Below, piece after piece: positions 52,363 to 61,654 of a DNA stretch of 64,000 nucleotides. This DNA comes from Chloroflexota bacterium. GTDB taxonomy: Bacteria > Chloroflexota > UBA11872. The stretch covers positions 186,001-250,000 of the forward strand of contig JAJEDE010000015.1 of NCBI GenBank assembly GCA_022821645.1, written 5' to 3'. Under the pieces are notes generated by a model, which saw nothing but the letters and a program-made list of their open reading frames with translations, did no database searches and was not told the DNA's origin. How positions within the stretch are numbered: the first letter of the stretch is position 1; every line of letters begins with the position of its first letter. The position numbers were made by a program, and so were the translations under genes.

Positions 52363-53184
52363 ATGGCCAGGGAGCGAGTCCTTGTAACGGTCAAGACCTA
52401 TCCGACTCTCTCCAGAAAGTACGGTGAGACCGTTTGTACGGCCGGTATCCGCGAGGATGGATCATGGGTGCGCATATACCCGGTGCCATTTCGCCGTCTC
52501 GGAGAAGCCGAGAGATACAGCAAGTACGATTGGGTTGAATGCAATCTCCACCGTAGAGTGGCTGACCCTCGTCCTGAGTCGTTCACTCCTGCTGACGTCA
52601 GCGACCTCAAGCCGATGGGGAGAGTCAGCACGGCTGACAATTGGAGCGAGCGACGCCGGCTGCTTCTCGAGAGTGCCCGAGTCTATGACCGACTTGACGA
52701 CGTCATCGAGGGCGCCAAGGCAAACGAGATTTCGCTGGCCGTCTTCAAGCCCACAAGAATCACAGATTTCATTTGGGAGTGTGAAGATCGAGAGTGGGAT
52801 CCCAGGAAACTCCAAGAGATGCGTACTCTGCACAGCCAGCTGGACTTGTTCGAAGACAATAGCTGGCGAGAGACGTTCAAGATAATACCTAAACTTCCCT
52901 ACAGCTTCTCGTACAGATTTCAGGATGCGGCAGGCCGCAGAAGTGAGCTCCAGGTTCTTGACTGGGAGACCGGCGCCTTGTTTTGGAACTGCCTGAACTC
53001 TGCCAATGGTGATGAGACGCAGGCACTCCGCAAGGTGCGCGAGAAGTACTTCGATGCGTTTCTGAAGACTGACCTACACTTTTTCCTCGGAACCACCCAG
53101 CAGTTCCACAGCTTTGCCCCAAACCCATGGGTGATTGTCGGAGTGTTCCCAATTCCCCACGACGCGAGGCTCCGCCTTCTCTGA
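52363..53184 (+). CDS. Hypothetical partner of the DUF488 gene
   Basis: 273 residues, no family that I can name. N-terminal VLVTVKTYPTLSRKYGETVC and AGIREDGSWVRIYPVPFR look like a small beta domain often seen with DUF488 genes; the C-terminal end (FFLGTTQQFHSFAPNPWVIV) is conserved-looking. Lower GC as in the previous gene; the two are one transcript and probably a two-protein system, likely horizontally acquired. Confidence 0.65.
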   Translation: MARERVLVTVKTYPTLSRKYGETVCTAGIREDGSWVRIYPVPFRRLGEAERYSKYDWVECNLHRRVADPRPESFTPADVSDLKPMGRVSTADNWSERRRLLLESARVYDRLDDVIEGAKANEISLAVFKPTRITDFIWECEDREWDPRKLQEMRTLHSQLDLFEDNSWRETFKIIPKLPYSFSYRFQDAAGRRSELQVLDWETGALFWNCLNSANGDETQALRKVREKYFDAFLKTDLHFFLGTTQQFHSFAPNPWVIVGVFPIPHDARLRLL

Positions 53185-53188
53185 GGCA

Positions 53189-54163
53189 GTGCTAGCCGCC
53201 TGGGCATCACGCCGCCCTCTCGCGCGCAACCTCCCGGCCCTGCTCGCCATCCTCGGCGCCGCCTGCCTGCTCTCTTTGATCGGCATCCCAACCACCGTTG
53301 CCGCCCAGCACCCGTCGACCAGCGAATCGCCGGAGCCCGCAGCTTCCACGACAGCAGCCGCTGACTCACAAGCCGTCCCCGTCACCCTCGTCCTCCTCGG
53401 CCACTCCGTCCAGGGTCGCCCAATCCGCGGTGTTGAGATGGGCGCCGGCCCCCGCTGGCTCGCCGTCATCGGCGGCATCCACCAGGGCCGCGAGGCCAAC
53501 TCCACCGTCCTCGCCAACCTCCTGCTCCACCACTTCCGCCACAACCTCGCCGAGATCCCCGAAGGCGTCGGCCTCGCCGTCATTCCCGATCTCAACCCCG
53601 ACGGCGCCCTAGCCGGCACCCGCGCCAACGCCAACGGCGTCGACCTCAACCGCAATTGGGACGCCGCCTGGCAGCCCGACGCCTACGGACCCTCCGGCCT
53701 CGTCCCCGGCGCCGGCGGAACCCGGCCCTTCTCCGAGCCCGAAACCCGCGCCCTCGCCCGCTACCTGCTCGACCGGCCGTTTGTTGCCGCCATCTTCCTC
53801 CACAGCCGCGGCGGCCTCGTCGTGCCCGGTCCCGGCGGCGGCTCCGTCCAGCTCGCCAACACCATCGCCCGCGCCGCCCAATACACCTACCTACGCGGCT
53901 GGACCGCCTACCCCCTCAGCGGCCAGGCCTCCAAGTACCTGGCCCGGCGCGGCATCCACGTCGCCATCGTCGAGCTCACTACCCACACCCACCCCGACTT
54001 CCCCCAAAACCTCCAGGGCCTCCGCGCCGCCCTCGCCTGGACCCAACACCTGCCCCCGCCCACCGAACCCCGCGGAGTCGCCGACGCCGAGTTCTCCCAC
54101 ATCTGCCGAACCCTGCCCGGCCCCTACCGCGCCGGCCTCACATCCCCCCTCTGCCCCTGGTGA
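53189..54163 (+). CDS. Secreted M14 zinc carboxypeptidase family protein
   Basis: 324 residues from GTG 53189. An N-terminal hydrophobic signal (LPALLAILGAACLLSLIGI) is followed by an Ala/Ser/Thr-rich spacer. Zinc ligands His98 and Glu102 in GGIHQGREAN, then NPDG, NRNW and later His in FLHSRGG; the catalytic Glu lies in VAIVELTTH. The layout is that of murein-peptide amidase/carboxypeptidase M14 enzymes acting on the cell wall or extracellular peptides. Codon use is high-GC backbone type, unlike the preceding pair. Confidence 0.88.
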   Translation: MLAAWASRRPLARNLPALLAILGAACLLSLIGIPTTVAAQHPSTSESPEPAASTTAAADSQAVPVTLVLLGHSVQGRPIRGVEMGAGPRWLAVIGGIHQGREANSTVLANLLLHHFRHNLAEIPEGVGLAVIPDLNPDGALAGTRANANGVDLNRNWDAAWQPDAYGPSGLVPGAGGTRPFSEPETRALARYLLDRPFVAAIFLHSRGGLVVPGPGGGSVQLANTIARAAQYTYLRGWTAYPLSGQASKYLARRGIHVAIVELTTHTHPDFPQNLQGLRAALAWTQHLPPPTEPRGVADAEFSHICRTLPGPYRAGLTSPLCPW

Positions 54164-54442
54164 GAGACCTCGGCACAACTCCCCTGATCCTCTAATCTTC
54201 GGCCGGTCTTAATCCCTCTCCTGGGGGAGAAGGTCAGGGTGAGGGGTCTTCCGGTCGAAACCTACGCCCCACCTCAATCCCCTGCACCCCCGCCCTCATA
54301 GGAGACGCCGTCCTATTCCCTCTCCCTGGCAGGGAGAGGGCTAGGGTGAGGGTCGAAAGCCCGCAGCCCCTCCCAACCCCTGAACCGAGCTACGCCTCCC
54401 GGGTTCCGCAAAAGCCTCCAGTCAGCGCCACCGGCCAGTCCG
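54164..54442. repeat. Dispersed intergenic repeats, two copies
   Basis: Copy at 54213-54250 (CCCTCTCCTGGGGGAGAAGG then GGTGAGGGGTCTTCCGGTCG) and a better one at 54318-54350 with a perfect 10-bp stem (54318-54327 with 54331-54340, loop GGC) followed by CTAGGGTGAGGGTC. Same family as 4085-4105. No gene in the interval. Confidence 0.65.
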
Positions 54443-55390
54443 CTACCGCTCGTTCGACGGCTCCTGATCGTTCTTCACTATCGTCGACGCCAGCGCCAGC
54501 ATCGAGGACAAATCACTCAGATTCGCCGGCACCACCAACGTGTTCCCCTCCTTCGCCAGCTGCCCAAACTGCGCGATGTACTGCTCCGCCACCCGCAGCC
54601 GCATCGCGTCCATCCCGCCCTCGCCGCTCACCGACTGCCCAATCCGCGTAATCCCTTCGGCCGAGGCCGTCGCCACCGCCAGAATCGCCTCCGCCTCACC
54701 CTGCGCTTCATTGATCTGCTGCGTCCGCACCGCCTCCGACTCCTTGATCACCCGCTGCTTCTCGCCCTCCGCCTCATTGATCTTCGCGTCCCGTTCACCC
54801 TCCGAGCTCAAAATCACCGCCCGCTTCTCGCGTTCGGCCCGCATCTGCTTTTCCATCGCATTCAGCACGTCCGTTGGCGGGTTGATATTGCGAATCTCAT
54901 AGCGCAGCACCTTCACCCCCCACGGCGCCGACGCCTGGTCCAGCTCATTCACGATCAGCCGGTTGATCGACGACCGCTCCTCAAACGTCCGGTCCAGGTC
55001 AATCTTCCCCACCTCGCTCCGCAGCGTCGTTTGCGCCAGCTGCGAAATCGCAAAAATGTAATTCGTAATCCCGTACGAGGCCTGCCGCGGCTCCAGCACC
55101 TGCAGGTACAGCACCCCGTCCACCCCCACCTGCACGTTATCGCGCGTAATGCAGAGCTGTTCCGAGATGTCGACGGCCTGCTCCTTCAGCGTGTGCTTGT
55201 AGGCCACGCTGTCCAGGAACGGCAGCAAAATGTGGAACCCGGCCTGCAGCGTGCGGCTATAGCGACCCAGCCGCTCGATCACATACGCCGACTGCTGCGG
55301 CACGATCACCGCCGTCTTGAACAGCACCGCCACCACCAGCAGCACAACCGCGCCCACCACAATCAGGCCCACAATTCCCATCGCTTCCAC
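54443..55390 (-). CDS. SPFH/Band 7 (stomatin-like) membrane protein
   Basis: 315 residues from GTG 55390, preceded by GGAGGAGG. One N-terminal membrane helix (VGLIVVGAVVLLVVAVLF), then the SPFH domain (VPQQSAYVIERLGRYSRTL and GFHILLPFLD), and a long Ala/Glu helix (INEAEGEKQRVIKESEAVRT), closing with SDLSSMLALAS. It belongs to the QmcA/HflC-like group that forms large membrane rings and assists proteases. It follows an NfeD gene by two bases, the standard NfeD-SPFH operon. Confidence 0.95.
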   Translation of the reverse strand: MEAMGIVGLIVVGAVVLLVVAVLFKTAVIVPQQSAYVIERLGRYSRTLQAGFHILLPFLDSVAYKHTLKEQAVDISEQLCITRDNVQVGVDGVLYLQVLEPRQASYGITNYIFAISQLAQTTLRSEVGKIDLDRTFEERSSINRLIVNELDQASAPWGVKVLRYEIRNINPPTDVLNAMEKQMRAEREKRAVILSSEGERDAKINEAEGEKQRVIKESEAVRTQQINEAQGEAEAILAVATASAEGITRIGQSVSGEGGMDAMRLRVAEQYIAQFGQLAKEGNTLVVPANLSDLSSMLALASTIVKNDQEPSNER

Positions 55391-55392
55391 GT

Positions 55393-55833
55393 TTAGTCCT
55401 CCTCCGCCCGCAGGTCCACAACCAGGTTTTCCACCCGTTCAATTCTCGCCCGCTGGCCCTTCGTCAGTGTGATGCGGTCTACATTCCGAGCCGTCCAGTC
55501 CGTCCCGCGCAGTCGCGCGCGACCCATCGCCCCCGGCTCAATCGTTTCCGAAACCGTCGCGATTTCCCCCACCACCACCTCATACATCGGCGGCGGCGAC
55601 CCGACCATTCGCCCATACAACTGCCGACGCAACCCAAACATCAGCACAACCGCCAGCACCACAAACAGCCCCCACTCCGTATACGGCTGCCCCGGCAGTC
55701 CAATGGCCACCCCCAACCCCGTCAACAACGCCGCCACCCCCAGCAACACCAGGTAAAACTGCGCCTCAATCGCCACCAGTTCGGCAGCCAGCAGGATCAC
55801 CCCACCAACAACCCACACCCACCACGGCATCAC
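55393..55833 (-). CDS. NfeD family membrane protein
   Basis: 146 residues. Three or four membrane helices in the first 75 residues (VWVVGGVILLAAELVAI, LGVAALLTGLGVAIG, GLFVVLAVVLMFGL) and a C-terminal OB-fold (VVGEIATVSETIEPGAMGRA and on to RVENLVVDL). It is the short NfeD1b type, which works with SPFH proteins in membrane organisation. Start GTG 55833 or ATG 55830. Confidence 0.93.
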   Translation of the reverse strand: MMPWWVWVVGGVILLAAELVAIEAQFYLVLLGVAALLTGLGVAIGLPGQPYTEWGLFVVLAVVLMFGLRRQLYGRMVGSPPPMYEVVVGEIATVSETIEPGAMGRARLRGTDWTARNVDRITLTKGQRARIERVENLVVDLRAEED

Positions 55834-55849
55834 CCAACCCCCACGACGT

Positions 55850-56465
55850 CATCCCGGCGTCCCCGGCCGGGACCCAGTAGCAACCAGGCAAGTCCAGCGC
55901 AACCCGCCACCCCTACCTCCCTGCCCACCAGCCACTCGATCCCTCCCCCTCAGCCTACTCCCAACCGTTCCTGGTGATCTTGCGTACGGGCGGCGTCTCC
56001 GACCCGCCCGTCTTCCTCCCCTCCGCCATCCCGGCGTCCCCGGCCGGGACCCAGCAGCAACCCGGCAAGACCAGGGCAACGCGCCACCCCTGGCAACCCC
56101 CTCAGCCCAAGAGCTCCCAACCCTCCGCTCCCCGTTCGTGGTGATCTTGCGTACGGCCGCCGTCTCTGACCCGCCCGTCTTCTCTTTTCTTCTCCCCTCC
56201 ATCCCCGCTCTTCACCCTCGCCTGAGGGAGAGGCAGATTCGGGCGTCTTCGGCCGAAATCGGTGAGGGGTCCCCCGGTCGAGATCTCACCCACCGCTCGT
56301 GGTGAGCCGGGCCGCAGTCCCTCGTAGAACCTGCCCTGAGCCTGTCGAAGGGAACCACACCCCTGGCAACCCACCCTGACCAAATCCTCGCAACTGCGGC
56401 TGCATCACCGTCCCTGGGCGGGCGGCACGAGAGACGTGCGGACTCGTCCAAATCCTCGATCGACG
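55850..56465. repeat. Repeat-rich intergenic DNA
   Basis: Two copies of a repeat that starts CATCCCGGCGTCCCCGGCCG and goes on with GGACCCAG(C/T)AGCAACC, at about 55852 and 56027; each is followed by a CGCCACCCCT-type tail. GCTCCCCGTTCGTGGTGATC (56125) echoes an earlier GTTCCTGGTGATCTTGCG (55969). Also CCTGCCCTGAGCCTGTCGAA at 56331 and a GGTGAGGGGTC..CCGGTCGAGATC block at 56262. No gene supported. Confidence 0.7.
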
Positions 56466-56735
56466 CTACGTCCGCCTCAGAAGCCTGTCGTATTCGTGGT
56501 GCGGACCGATCCAGAACCACACGATATCGCCTTGGCTCAGCACGCCCAGAGCCCGATAGCCCATGCTCACGCGAACCGAGTAGACCGGACGCCGCTGACT
56601 CACGCGCTTGAAATCCAGACTTGGATGATTCGGATTCAACGCAAAGAGGCGATAAGACGCCTTCGCCTGCCGCCGCACGCGGTCGGGAAGGCGCCAATAT
56701 GCATCCCAGAAGCCCTGCTGCGTAAACGAACGCAC
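56466..56735 (-). CDS. RelE/ParE-family toxin
   Basis: 89 residues from GTG 56735. RLPDRVRRQAKASYRLFALN, FKRVSQRRPVYSVRVSMGYR and a final WFWIGPHHEYDRLL with His residues match RelE/HigB-like ribosome-dependent mRNA interferases. The GTG is two bases after the antitoxin stop. Both genes look intact, unlike the two toxin-antitoxin loci at 16-17.5 kb. Confidence 0.8.
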   Translation of the reverse strand: MRSFTQQGFWDAYWRLPDRVRRQAKASYRLFALNPNHPSLDFKRVSQRRPVYSVRVSMGYRALGVLSQGDIVWFWIGPHHEYDRLLRRT

Positions 56736-56737
56736 AC

Positions 56738-56962
56738 CTACAGGTCGTCCACAATCAGCGGCCGAGTCCGCCCCGCCCGGTGCTCCGACAGCGCCTCATC
56801 GGCCAGGCCATCCAGCAGATCCTCCGATTCAGGACGGTCAAACAGCTCAGCCCATCGCTGCTCCGACTCCAACTCAGCCAGCAGGAAGCGGGCGAATCGG
56901 TCTTGTTCCGCCTGTGGCAACTCGCCGGCTCGGGCAAAAGCCTCCTGAAGAAGCTGGGTCAT
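56738..56962 (-). CDS. Antitoxin of the RelBE-like pair
   Basis: 74 residues from ATG ending 56962. FARAGELPQAEQDRFARFLL is a short helical DNA-binding-type start seen in small antitoxins; the C-terminal half (LDGLADEALSEHRAGRTRPL) would wrap the toxin. Located directly before the toxin on the same strand. Autoregulation is expected but no operator was identified. Confidence 0.72.
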   Translation of the reverse strand: MTQLLQEAFARAGELPQAEQDRFARFLLAELESEQRWAELFDRPESEDLLDGLADEALSEHRAGRTRPLIVDDL

Positions 56963-57547
56963 CGGCTTCTCCTCCGTTTCACAAGACAACCCCCCTCCTA
57001 CATTAGCCAACCACACCGCTCGCCTCCTTGCTTCAGCAAGGCATACACACCCAAGGCCCCCTCCTGTCATCCCGACGGTCCCCCGAGAGCCTGCCCTGAG
57101 CCTGCCGAATGGGGATCTCGACTTCTCTTTTCCCCTCCGCCTCTGAATCCTCAATTCTTGCGTAGGGGCGCGGTCTGTGACCCGCCCGTCTTCGTCCCCT
57201 CCGCCATCCCGGCGTCCCCGGCCGGGACCCAGCAGCAACCAACTAGCTCAGCGCACCCACGCCACCCCTGGCAACCCAGCCTGACCAAAACCTCCCAACC
57301 TCCCCCTACCCGATCATGGTGATGCTGGTCACAGTCCCCGAGAGCCTGCCCTGAACCTGTCGAAGGAGATCTGGCATTCATTCCCTCCCCGTCTCACTCC
57401 TCCTCCAATCCTCTCGACTTCCCCGCACTCCCGACGTCTCTGCACCGCCCATCGTCCGCAGCTTCCCGCTTCCGGTGTTTCGAACTCGACATCTACTCTC
57501 CGCAAAGCTAATTGGGCACGTTGCGCGGGCCTATATGGGTTTTTGGG
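56963..57547. repeat. Repeat-rich intergenic DNA
   Basis: A third good copy of the CATCCCGGCGTCCCCGGCCG repeat starts at 57207. CCTGCCCTGA(A/G)CCTG(T/C)CGAA occurs at 57092 and 57346, and TTCTTGCGTAGGGGCGCGGT (57156) parallels 55979 and 56150. The right part (57380-57547) is AT-richer and leads into the restriction operon. No gene is supported. Confidence 0.65.
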
Positions 57548-59335
57548 TCACGCAGATTCCATGACTCTTGCAGTAGCGCGCCGCGTAAGCTCTGAAATCT
57601 TTCTCTTCCATTGAGGGGCGTCCTGATTGGCCTCCATTCGACACTGCATCAGCAGATCACGCAATCGACGAGCGGACTCAGGTGGCTTCAGGAGAATCGC
57701 CTGGAAGAAGTCTCGAAAGTCTCTCAGTTCCATAGGAACGATGTGCACATTGATCTTGGAGTCATTGGGACCGTACCAATCACCGCTGCGAAAGGTGTGC
57801 GCGGTGTTCGTGTCTACTGTCGGTGCGATAAACAATCCGTATACCTCCTTTGGAGTCGTGTTATCTTGTGCATATTGGGCAACGTGTCGACGAACCGGCT
57901 CTCCTTCTGCTGCCTCTTGTCTCGATGATGATGTGAGCGTCACTTCTACGACCACTATAGCGTCCTCGAATACAAAACTCATGTCTGGGCCTCCCCCTGG
58001 GGCATGCCCTATTGGCAATAAGTCCTGGTCAACGTCGAATCGCCGAGCCTTCCAAGGCTTGTTTTCCAGAGAATCAATAGCTAAGAAGGCGCGCCAAATG
58101 ACCCACTCCATATAGACGGCGGTCTCTCCCTTAGGAATCAATATTAGATTGCCATCCGCGAGCGTCTTTCGTCCTCTCGCTAATATCGCGTCCATCAAGT
58201 CAACTATTTCCGCTACTTGATTCAGTTGCTCAGCAGCAAAGTCACCTTCTTTAATGCGTTGTAGTTTAGCCTCAAGCCGATGTCGAGCCAGCCGTAGGTG
58301 CTGATCGTCTAACGTATCAAAATTGACTGTCTGAGGCTCTGCACCCTTCTCTCGAATCAACTGTTCAAGATGCCGCACAAAGGCTATTGCCGTCGGCCTA
58401 TCATCCGTCGGAAGTGATGCTCCTTGCCAAAGCTGTCGCAAGTATCCGTTATCATCCAGGGTGATGTTGGCCTCATCTTTGAGATGCTCGACTATGTGAC
58501 TTCGCTCCGATGACACCGTAATGCCACGTCCCTTGCTGCTGAATAGACCAGTGGCTTTTAAGTAGCGGATATTTAGGTCAGCATAATCATCCCAAGTGGT
58601 TGTTCGCCTTCTAATGCCGCCAGGATCGAGCGTCGGACTATCGTCCAACGCTGCTTCGGAATAGGCCTGTCGAAAGAACTGTCGCATGGAAATGTCTGAG
58701 TCTTGGCGAGAAACTCGTAAGTCTCGAATTTTCGCAACGGCTGATTCAGCACCTTCGTTAGCTGTGCTCCGCTGCACTATAAGGGCCATTTCCTCGAACG
58801 AAATAACTGGCTCCATCTGACGTTCTTCTAGGCGGCCTAGGATGTGCAGGATGAACAGTAACGGTGAAAACTGGCTGTGCTGATAACGAGTTTCCAAGGG
58901 TGAAGGTATTCGGTACGCTGCTAGAGCTCTCAGAAATACTTCTTGCTGTGAAACTATCTCATCTGCTTCAATCAGCAGTCGCCCGACGGGCGTGATTTCA
59001 TAAGGACGGCCGGTCAGATCAGCGATTCCTTCCACGAAAGGACGAAGTCTACTATCCACCCCATGCCGATGCCCTCGAGTGAAGTGGTAGGTGACGAATC
59101 CGAGTTGGGCGAGAGCAACGCGCCACTTCCGTCCCAAGTCCGAACGATCTTTGGTTGGAGACTGTTCCCTGCGGAACGAATGAACCACGCCCGTTTCATG
59201 CAGGAGATCCCCAAAGCCACTCTCGTTCTCCGGCCCGAGTAGATTCCCGTGAAATGAAGAGTCTCTCAAGGCAATCAATCCAGACCGCAATCGGTATGGT
59301 GATCTAATCGTGGTGTTGCTTATATGCCACGGCAT
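57548..59335 (-). CDS. AlwI-family type IIS restriction endonuclease
   Basis: 595 residues, ATG ending 59335. The nuclease core GGGPDMSFVFEDAIVVVEVT (Asp near 449, Glu near 463) and the QEAAEGEPVRRHVAQY segment after it match the AlwI/N.BstNBI family. These enzymes bind short asymmetric sites (AlwI: GGATC) and cut a few bases away. DNA is low-GC. It is the last gene of an operon behind two adenine methylases, complete as a restriction system. Site specificity cannot be read here. Confidence 0.88.
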   Translation of the reverse strand: MPWHISNTTIRSPYRLRSGLIALRDSSFHGNLLGPENESGFGDLLHETGVVHSFRREQSPTKDRSDLGRKWRVALAQLGFVTYHFTRGHRHGVDSRLRPFVEGIADLTGRPYEITPVGRLLIEADEIVSQQEVFLRALAAYRIPSPLETRYQHSQFSPLLFILHILGRLEERQMEPVISFEEMALIVQRSTANEGAESAVAKIRDLRVSRQDSDISMRQFFRQAYSEAALDDSPTLDPGGIRRRTTTWDDYADLNIRYLKATGLFSSKGRGITVSSERSHIVEHLKDEANITLDDNGYLRQLWQGASLPTDDRPTAIAFVRHLEQLIREKGAEPQTVNFDTLDDQHLRLARHRLEAKLQRIKEGDFAAEQLNQVAEIVDLMDAILARGRKTLADGNLILIPKGETAVYMEWVIWRAFLAIDSLENKPWKARRFDVDQDLLPIGHAPGGGPDMSFVFEDAIVVVEVTLTSSSRQEAAEGEPVRRHVAQYAQDNTTPKEVYGLFIAPTVDTNTAHTFRSGDWYGPNDSKINVHIVPMELRDFRDFFQAILLKPPESARRLRDLLMQCRMEANQDAPQWKRKISELTRRATARVMESA

Positions 59336-59340
59336 TCGAC

Positions 59341-60366
59341 CTATGCTCCTATAAATAAGTACTCCTCCGCCCGATTGTTGTTGTTACCAACCTTATGTCC
59401 TTGATTGCCGAATGAATACCGATAGTCAAGCGAGTGCACACGTACCTGCTGCTTATACCTAGACATCATTTCGACGATGTCGTCGCGATGAGGCAGTGCA
59501 TTCGACGAGTAGGAGACCACGATGATGCTCTGCCTGAATCGAGCAAATAGCTCGCCCAGAGCACTCCGAGCACCATCACGAGATGAGAATGGGGTAGGGT
59601 AGCTCTTGAACTTACGCGTCTTTGTATGCCACTGGATGTCAACACCTGACCAATCGCGCGCTAACCCCTCAACGAAATGATATCGGCGCACATATTCGTT
59701 ATCAGATAGTGGGCTAAAATACGGGGGATCAATATAGACCAGATCTGGAGTGCCACGAACTGACATGGCATCGCCGCACCAGGCCACGTTACTCTGACCG
59801 TTGTCAAACACGGCATCGTTAATTACCGCAACTGCCGCTCGAAAGTGCTCCTCTATGCATAAGCTGAGGTCCTTTCGACCATCGTCGTATTTGTCTCCGA
59901 CATATGCAAAAATCCCACGAGGTCTTCGCTTGATACATGCCCGTACGAGCGCCGACAGTGCAATTGCCCGTTCGTAGCGATCTTCAAGTCTTGCTATGTT
60001 TGCACGTATTGTGTCTATGCATCGGTTGTCTTCATCGCTGAAGTAGAGGCCTGCGAAAGTGCCTTGCACGAATCCGTCAATCGTCGGATGTGGCCGCAGC
60101 AATGCGTCAATAGAAGCGTCATTTAATCTAATTTCTCCATTTTCGACTAGGGCGGTGGCGATGGCACCACACATATGCATATAATCATTAGTGATCACTT
60201 GCTTTCCAGCGGCCTTGAGCATGTACGATACAACCCCAGAGCCCGAGAATAGATCTAAGGCAGAGTGAAACGTATAGTCTCTTAGGGCTTCCCATATATG
60301 GTGTACTATCTTTTCCTTGGAACCCATGAAACGTGTCGATGGAAACTTGCTTATCTGGTCGAGCAT
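59341..60366 (-). CDS. D12-class adenine DNA methylase, second gene
   Basis: 341-residue N6-adenine methylase. FMGSKEKIV and ALDLFSGSGVVSYML (SAM-binding FxGxG-type motif) precede the catalytic DPPY (near residue 210). It follows the first methylase without a gap, and the endonuclease starts 5 bp after its stop. For an asymmetric site one methylase protects each strand. It lacks close similarity to its partner, so the two were not made by a recent duplication. Confidence 0.9.
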   Translation of the reverse strand: MLDQISKFPSTRFMGSKEKIVHHIWEALRDYTFHSALDLFSGSGVVSYMLKAAGKQVITNDYMHMCGAIATALVENGEIRLNDASIDALLRPHPTIDGFVQGTFAGLYFSDEDNRCIDTIRANIARLEDRYERAIALSALVRACIKRRPRGIFAYVGDKYDDGRKDLSLCIEEHFRAAVAVINDAVFDNGQSNVAWCGDAMSVRGTPDLVYIDPPYFSPLSDNEYVRRYHFVEGLARDWSGVDIQWHTKTRKFKSYPTPFSSRDGARSALGELFARFRQSIIVVSYSSNALPHRDDIVEMMSRYKQQVRVHSLDYRYSFGNQGHKVGNNNNRAEEYLFIGA

Positions 60367-61239
60367 CTATGTCTTACTAGGACTGTAACGCAGGACTGCA
60401 TCAGTATTCGTACTGACGATGACATCCGTTCCGGTTCTCAAGTCTCCCCTACTATTGATATTTCTCTTTGAGCTTACGACCTCGATTGCAAGGTCGTCGT
60501 AGAGTTCATGCACCAGAGGGTGATTGGAGTTGGTGAGAATGACGTGACTGGGAAGACGGCTGAGACGGCGCACTTCGTGAGCAAGACGCGAGTGGTCATC
60601 TTCGGTGAACTGCTCTACGGTGTAGCGCTTGAAATCGGCAAACTTGCCAGTCGGCAGATACGGTGGATCTAGAAAGATCAGATCACCTGGTTTCGCATGT
60701 TCTCGAAGGATGTCCTGAAAGTCTCCTCTACGTATCTTGGCAGTCTTCAGGACCGCGCTGGCCGCTCGCAATGCTGATGGATTGCAGATTCGAGGATTCC
60801 TATAGTTTCCAAATGGAACATTGAATTCTCCTTTCTTGTTCAGCCGATAGAGCCCGTTGAAGCACGTACGATTCAAATATATTGTGCGAGCTGCAGCCTT
60901 AACAGGATCGAGGTGTCGAAAGTGCGTTCCCCGTACCTCAAGAAAGTCATCCTTGTCGTTCTTTAGAGGACGCAGGGCCTCTATAACGTCTTCGACATTT
61001 CGAGCAATCTGTAGATAGAGGTTTATGAGTTCTGGATTGGAATCTGCAATGACAGAGTTAGCTCGGCGTAAGGCAAAGAAAAGGGCACCTCCGCCAAAAA
61101 ACGGTTCTATGTACTGGTTGTAGCGTTCGGGAATGTGCCGGGACAAATGCGGTAGCAGTTGCGTCTTTCCCCCCGCCCACTTGAGTATTGGCCGCGGTGT
61201 GGTATCTCTACGCGAGCTTAGGGAAGTCTCGACCGACAT
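60367..61239 (-). CDS. Dam-type D12 adenine DNA methylase, first gene
   Basis: 290 residues from ATG ending 61239 (MSVETSLSSRRDTTPRPILK). PILKWAGGKTQLLPHL, YIEPFFGGGALFF (SAM site) and LDPPYLP (191-194) are the Dam/DpnM set. The frame opens at 61338 but the family starts close to ILKWAGGK. First gene of the M-M-R operon. Confidence 0.92.
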   Translation of the reverse strand: MSVETSLSSRRDTTPRPILKWAGGKTQLLPHLSRHIPERYNQYIEPFFGGGALFFALRRANSVIADSNPELINLYLQIARNVEDVIEALRPLKNDKDDFLEVRGTHFRHLDPVKAAARTIYLNRTCFNGLYRLNKKGEFNVPFGNYRNPRICNPSALRAASAVLKTAKIRRGDFQDILREHAKPGDLIFLDPPYLPTGKFADFKRYTVEQFTEDDHSRLAHEVRRLSRLPSHVILTNSNHPLVHELYDDLAIEVVSSKRNINSRGDLRTGTDVIVSTNTDAVLRYSPSKT

Positions 61240-61654
61240 TGCGTTCAGCGTGTATCCAGTAGTATTTGTGACAGGTCCGGCAGGTGATCTTAGTCTGGCA
61301 GGCTGGCTCTGAGCGCGCAATTGAGGCGCGAGACGCAAGTGCCCAATGGGTGAGTTTGCGGCCAGCAGATAACTCTGAGTGGTCGGAGTCGGTTTCCGAG
61401 GCCTCGTGAAGACTCGTTGTAACTCGTTGAATCTCCGATGCCCACCGGCGAGTCTGTCCGCGGCCCATATAGCTTGCCCAGAGGCTCAAATCTCTCGCCT
61501 CCTCACTCCAGAGTGACGGTAATGAACGAATACTCGCATTCGCACCCTAGCCGCTGCATGTCCGGGTCCAGTGTCGCCACCTGCCTACCGAGATGCATAG
61601 CCGTCGCCTCGCCTGCCCGCCGAACTCCGGTACCCCGCCGCGCCCCAGGCTGCA
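61240..61654. other. Leader of the restriction operon, then mixed intergenic
   Basis: No gene supported. Base composition changes from low GC (to about 61440) to C-rich, marking the right edge of the imported restriction block. Confidence 0.4.
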
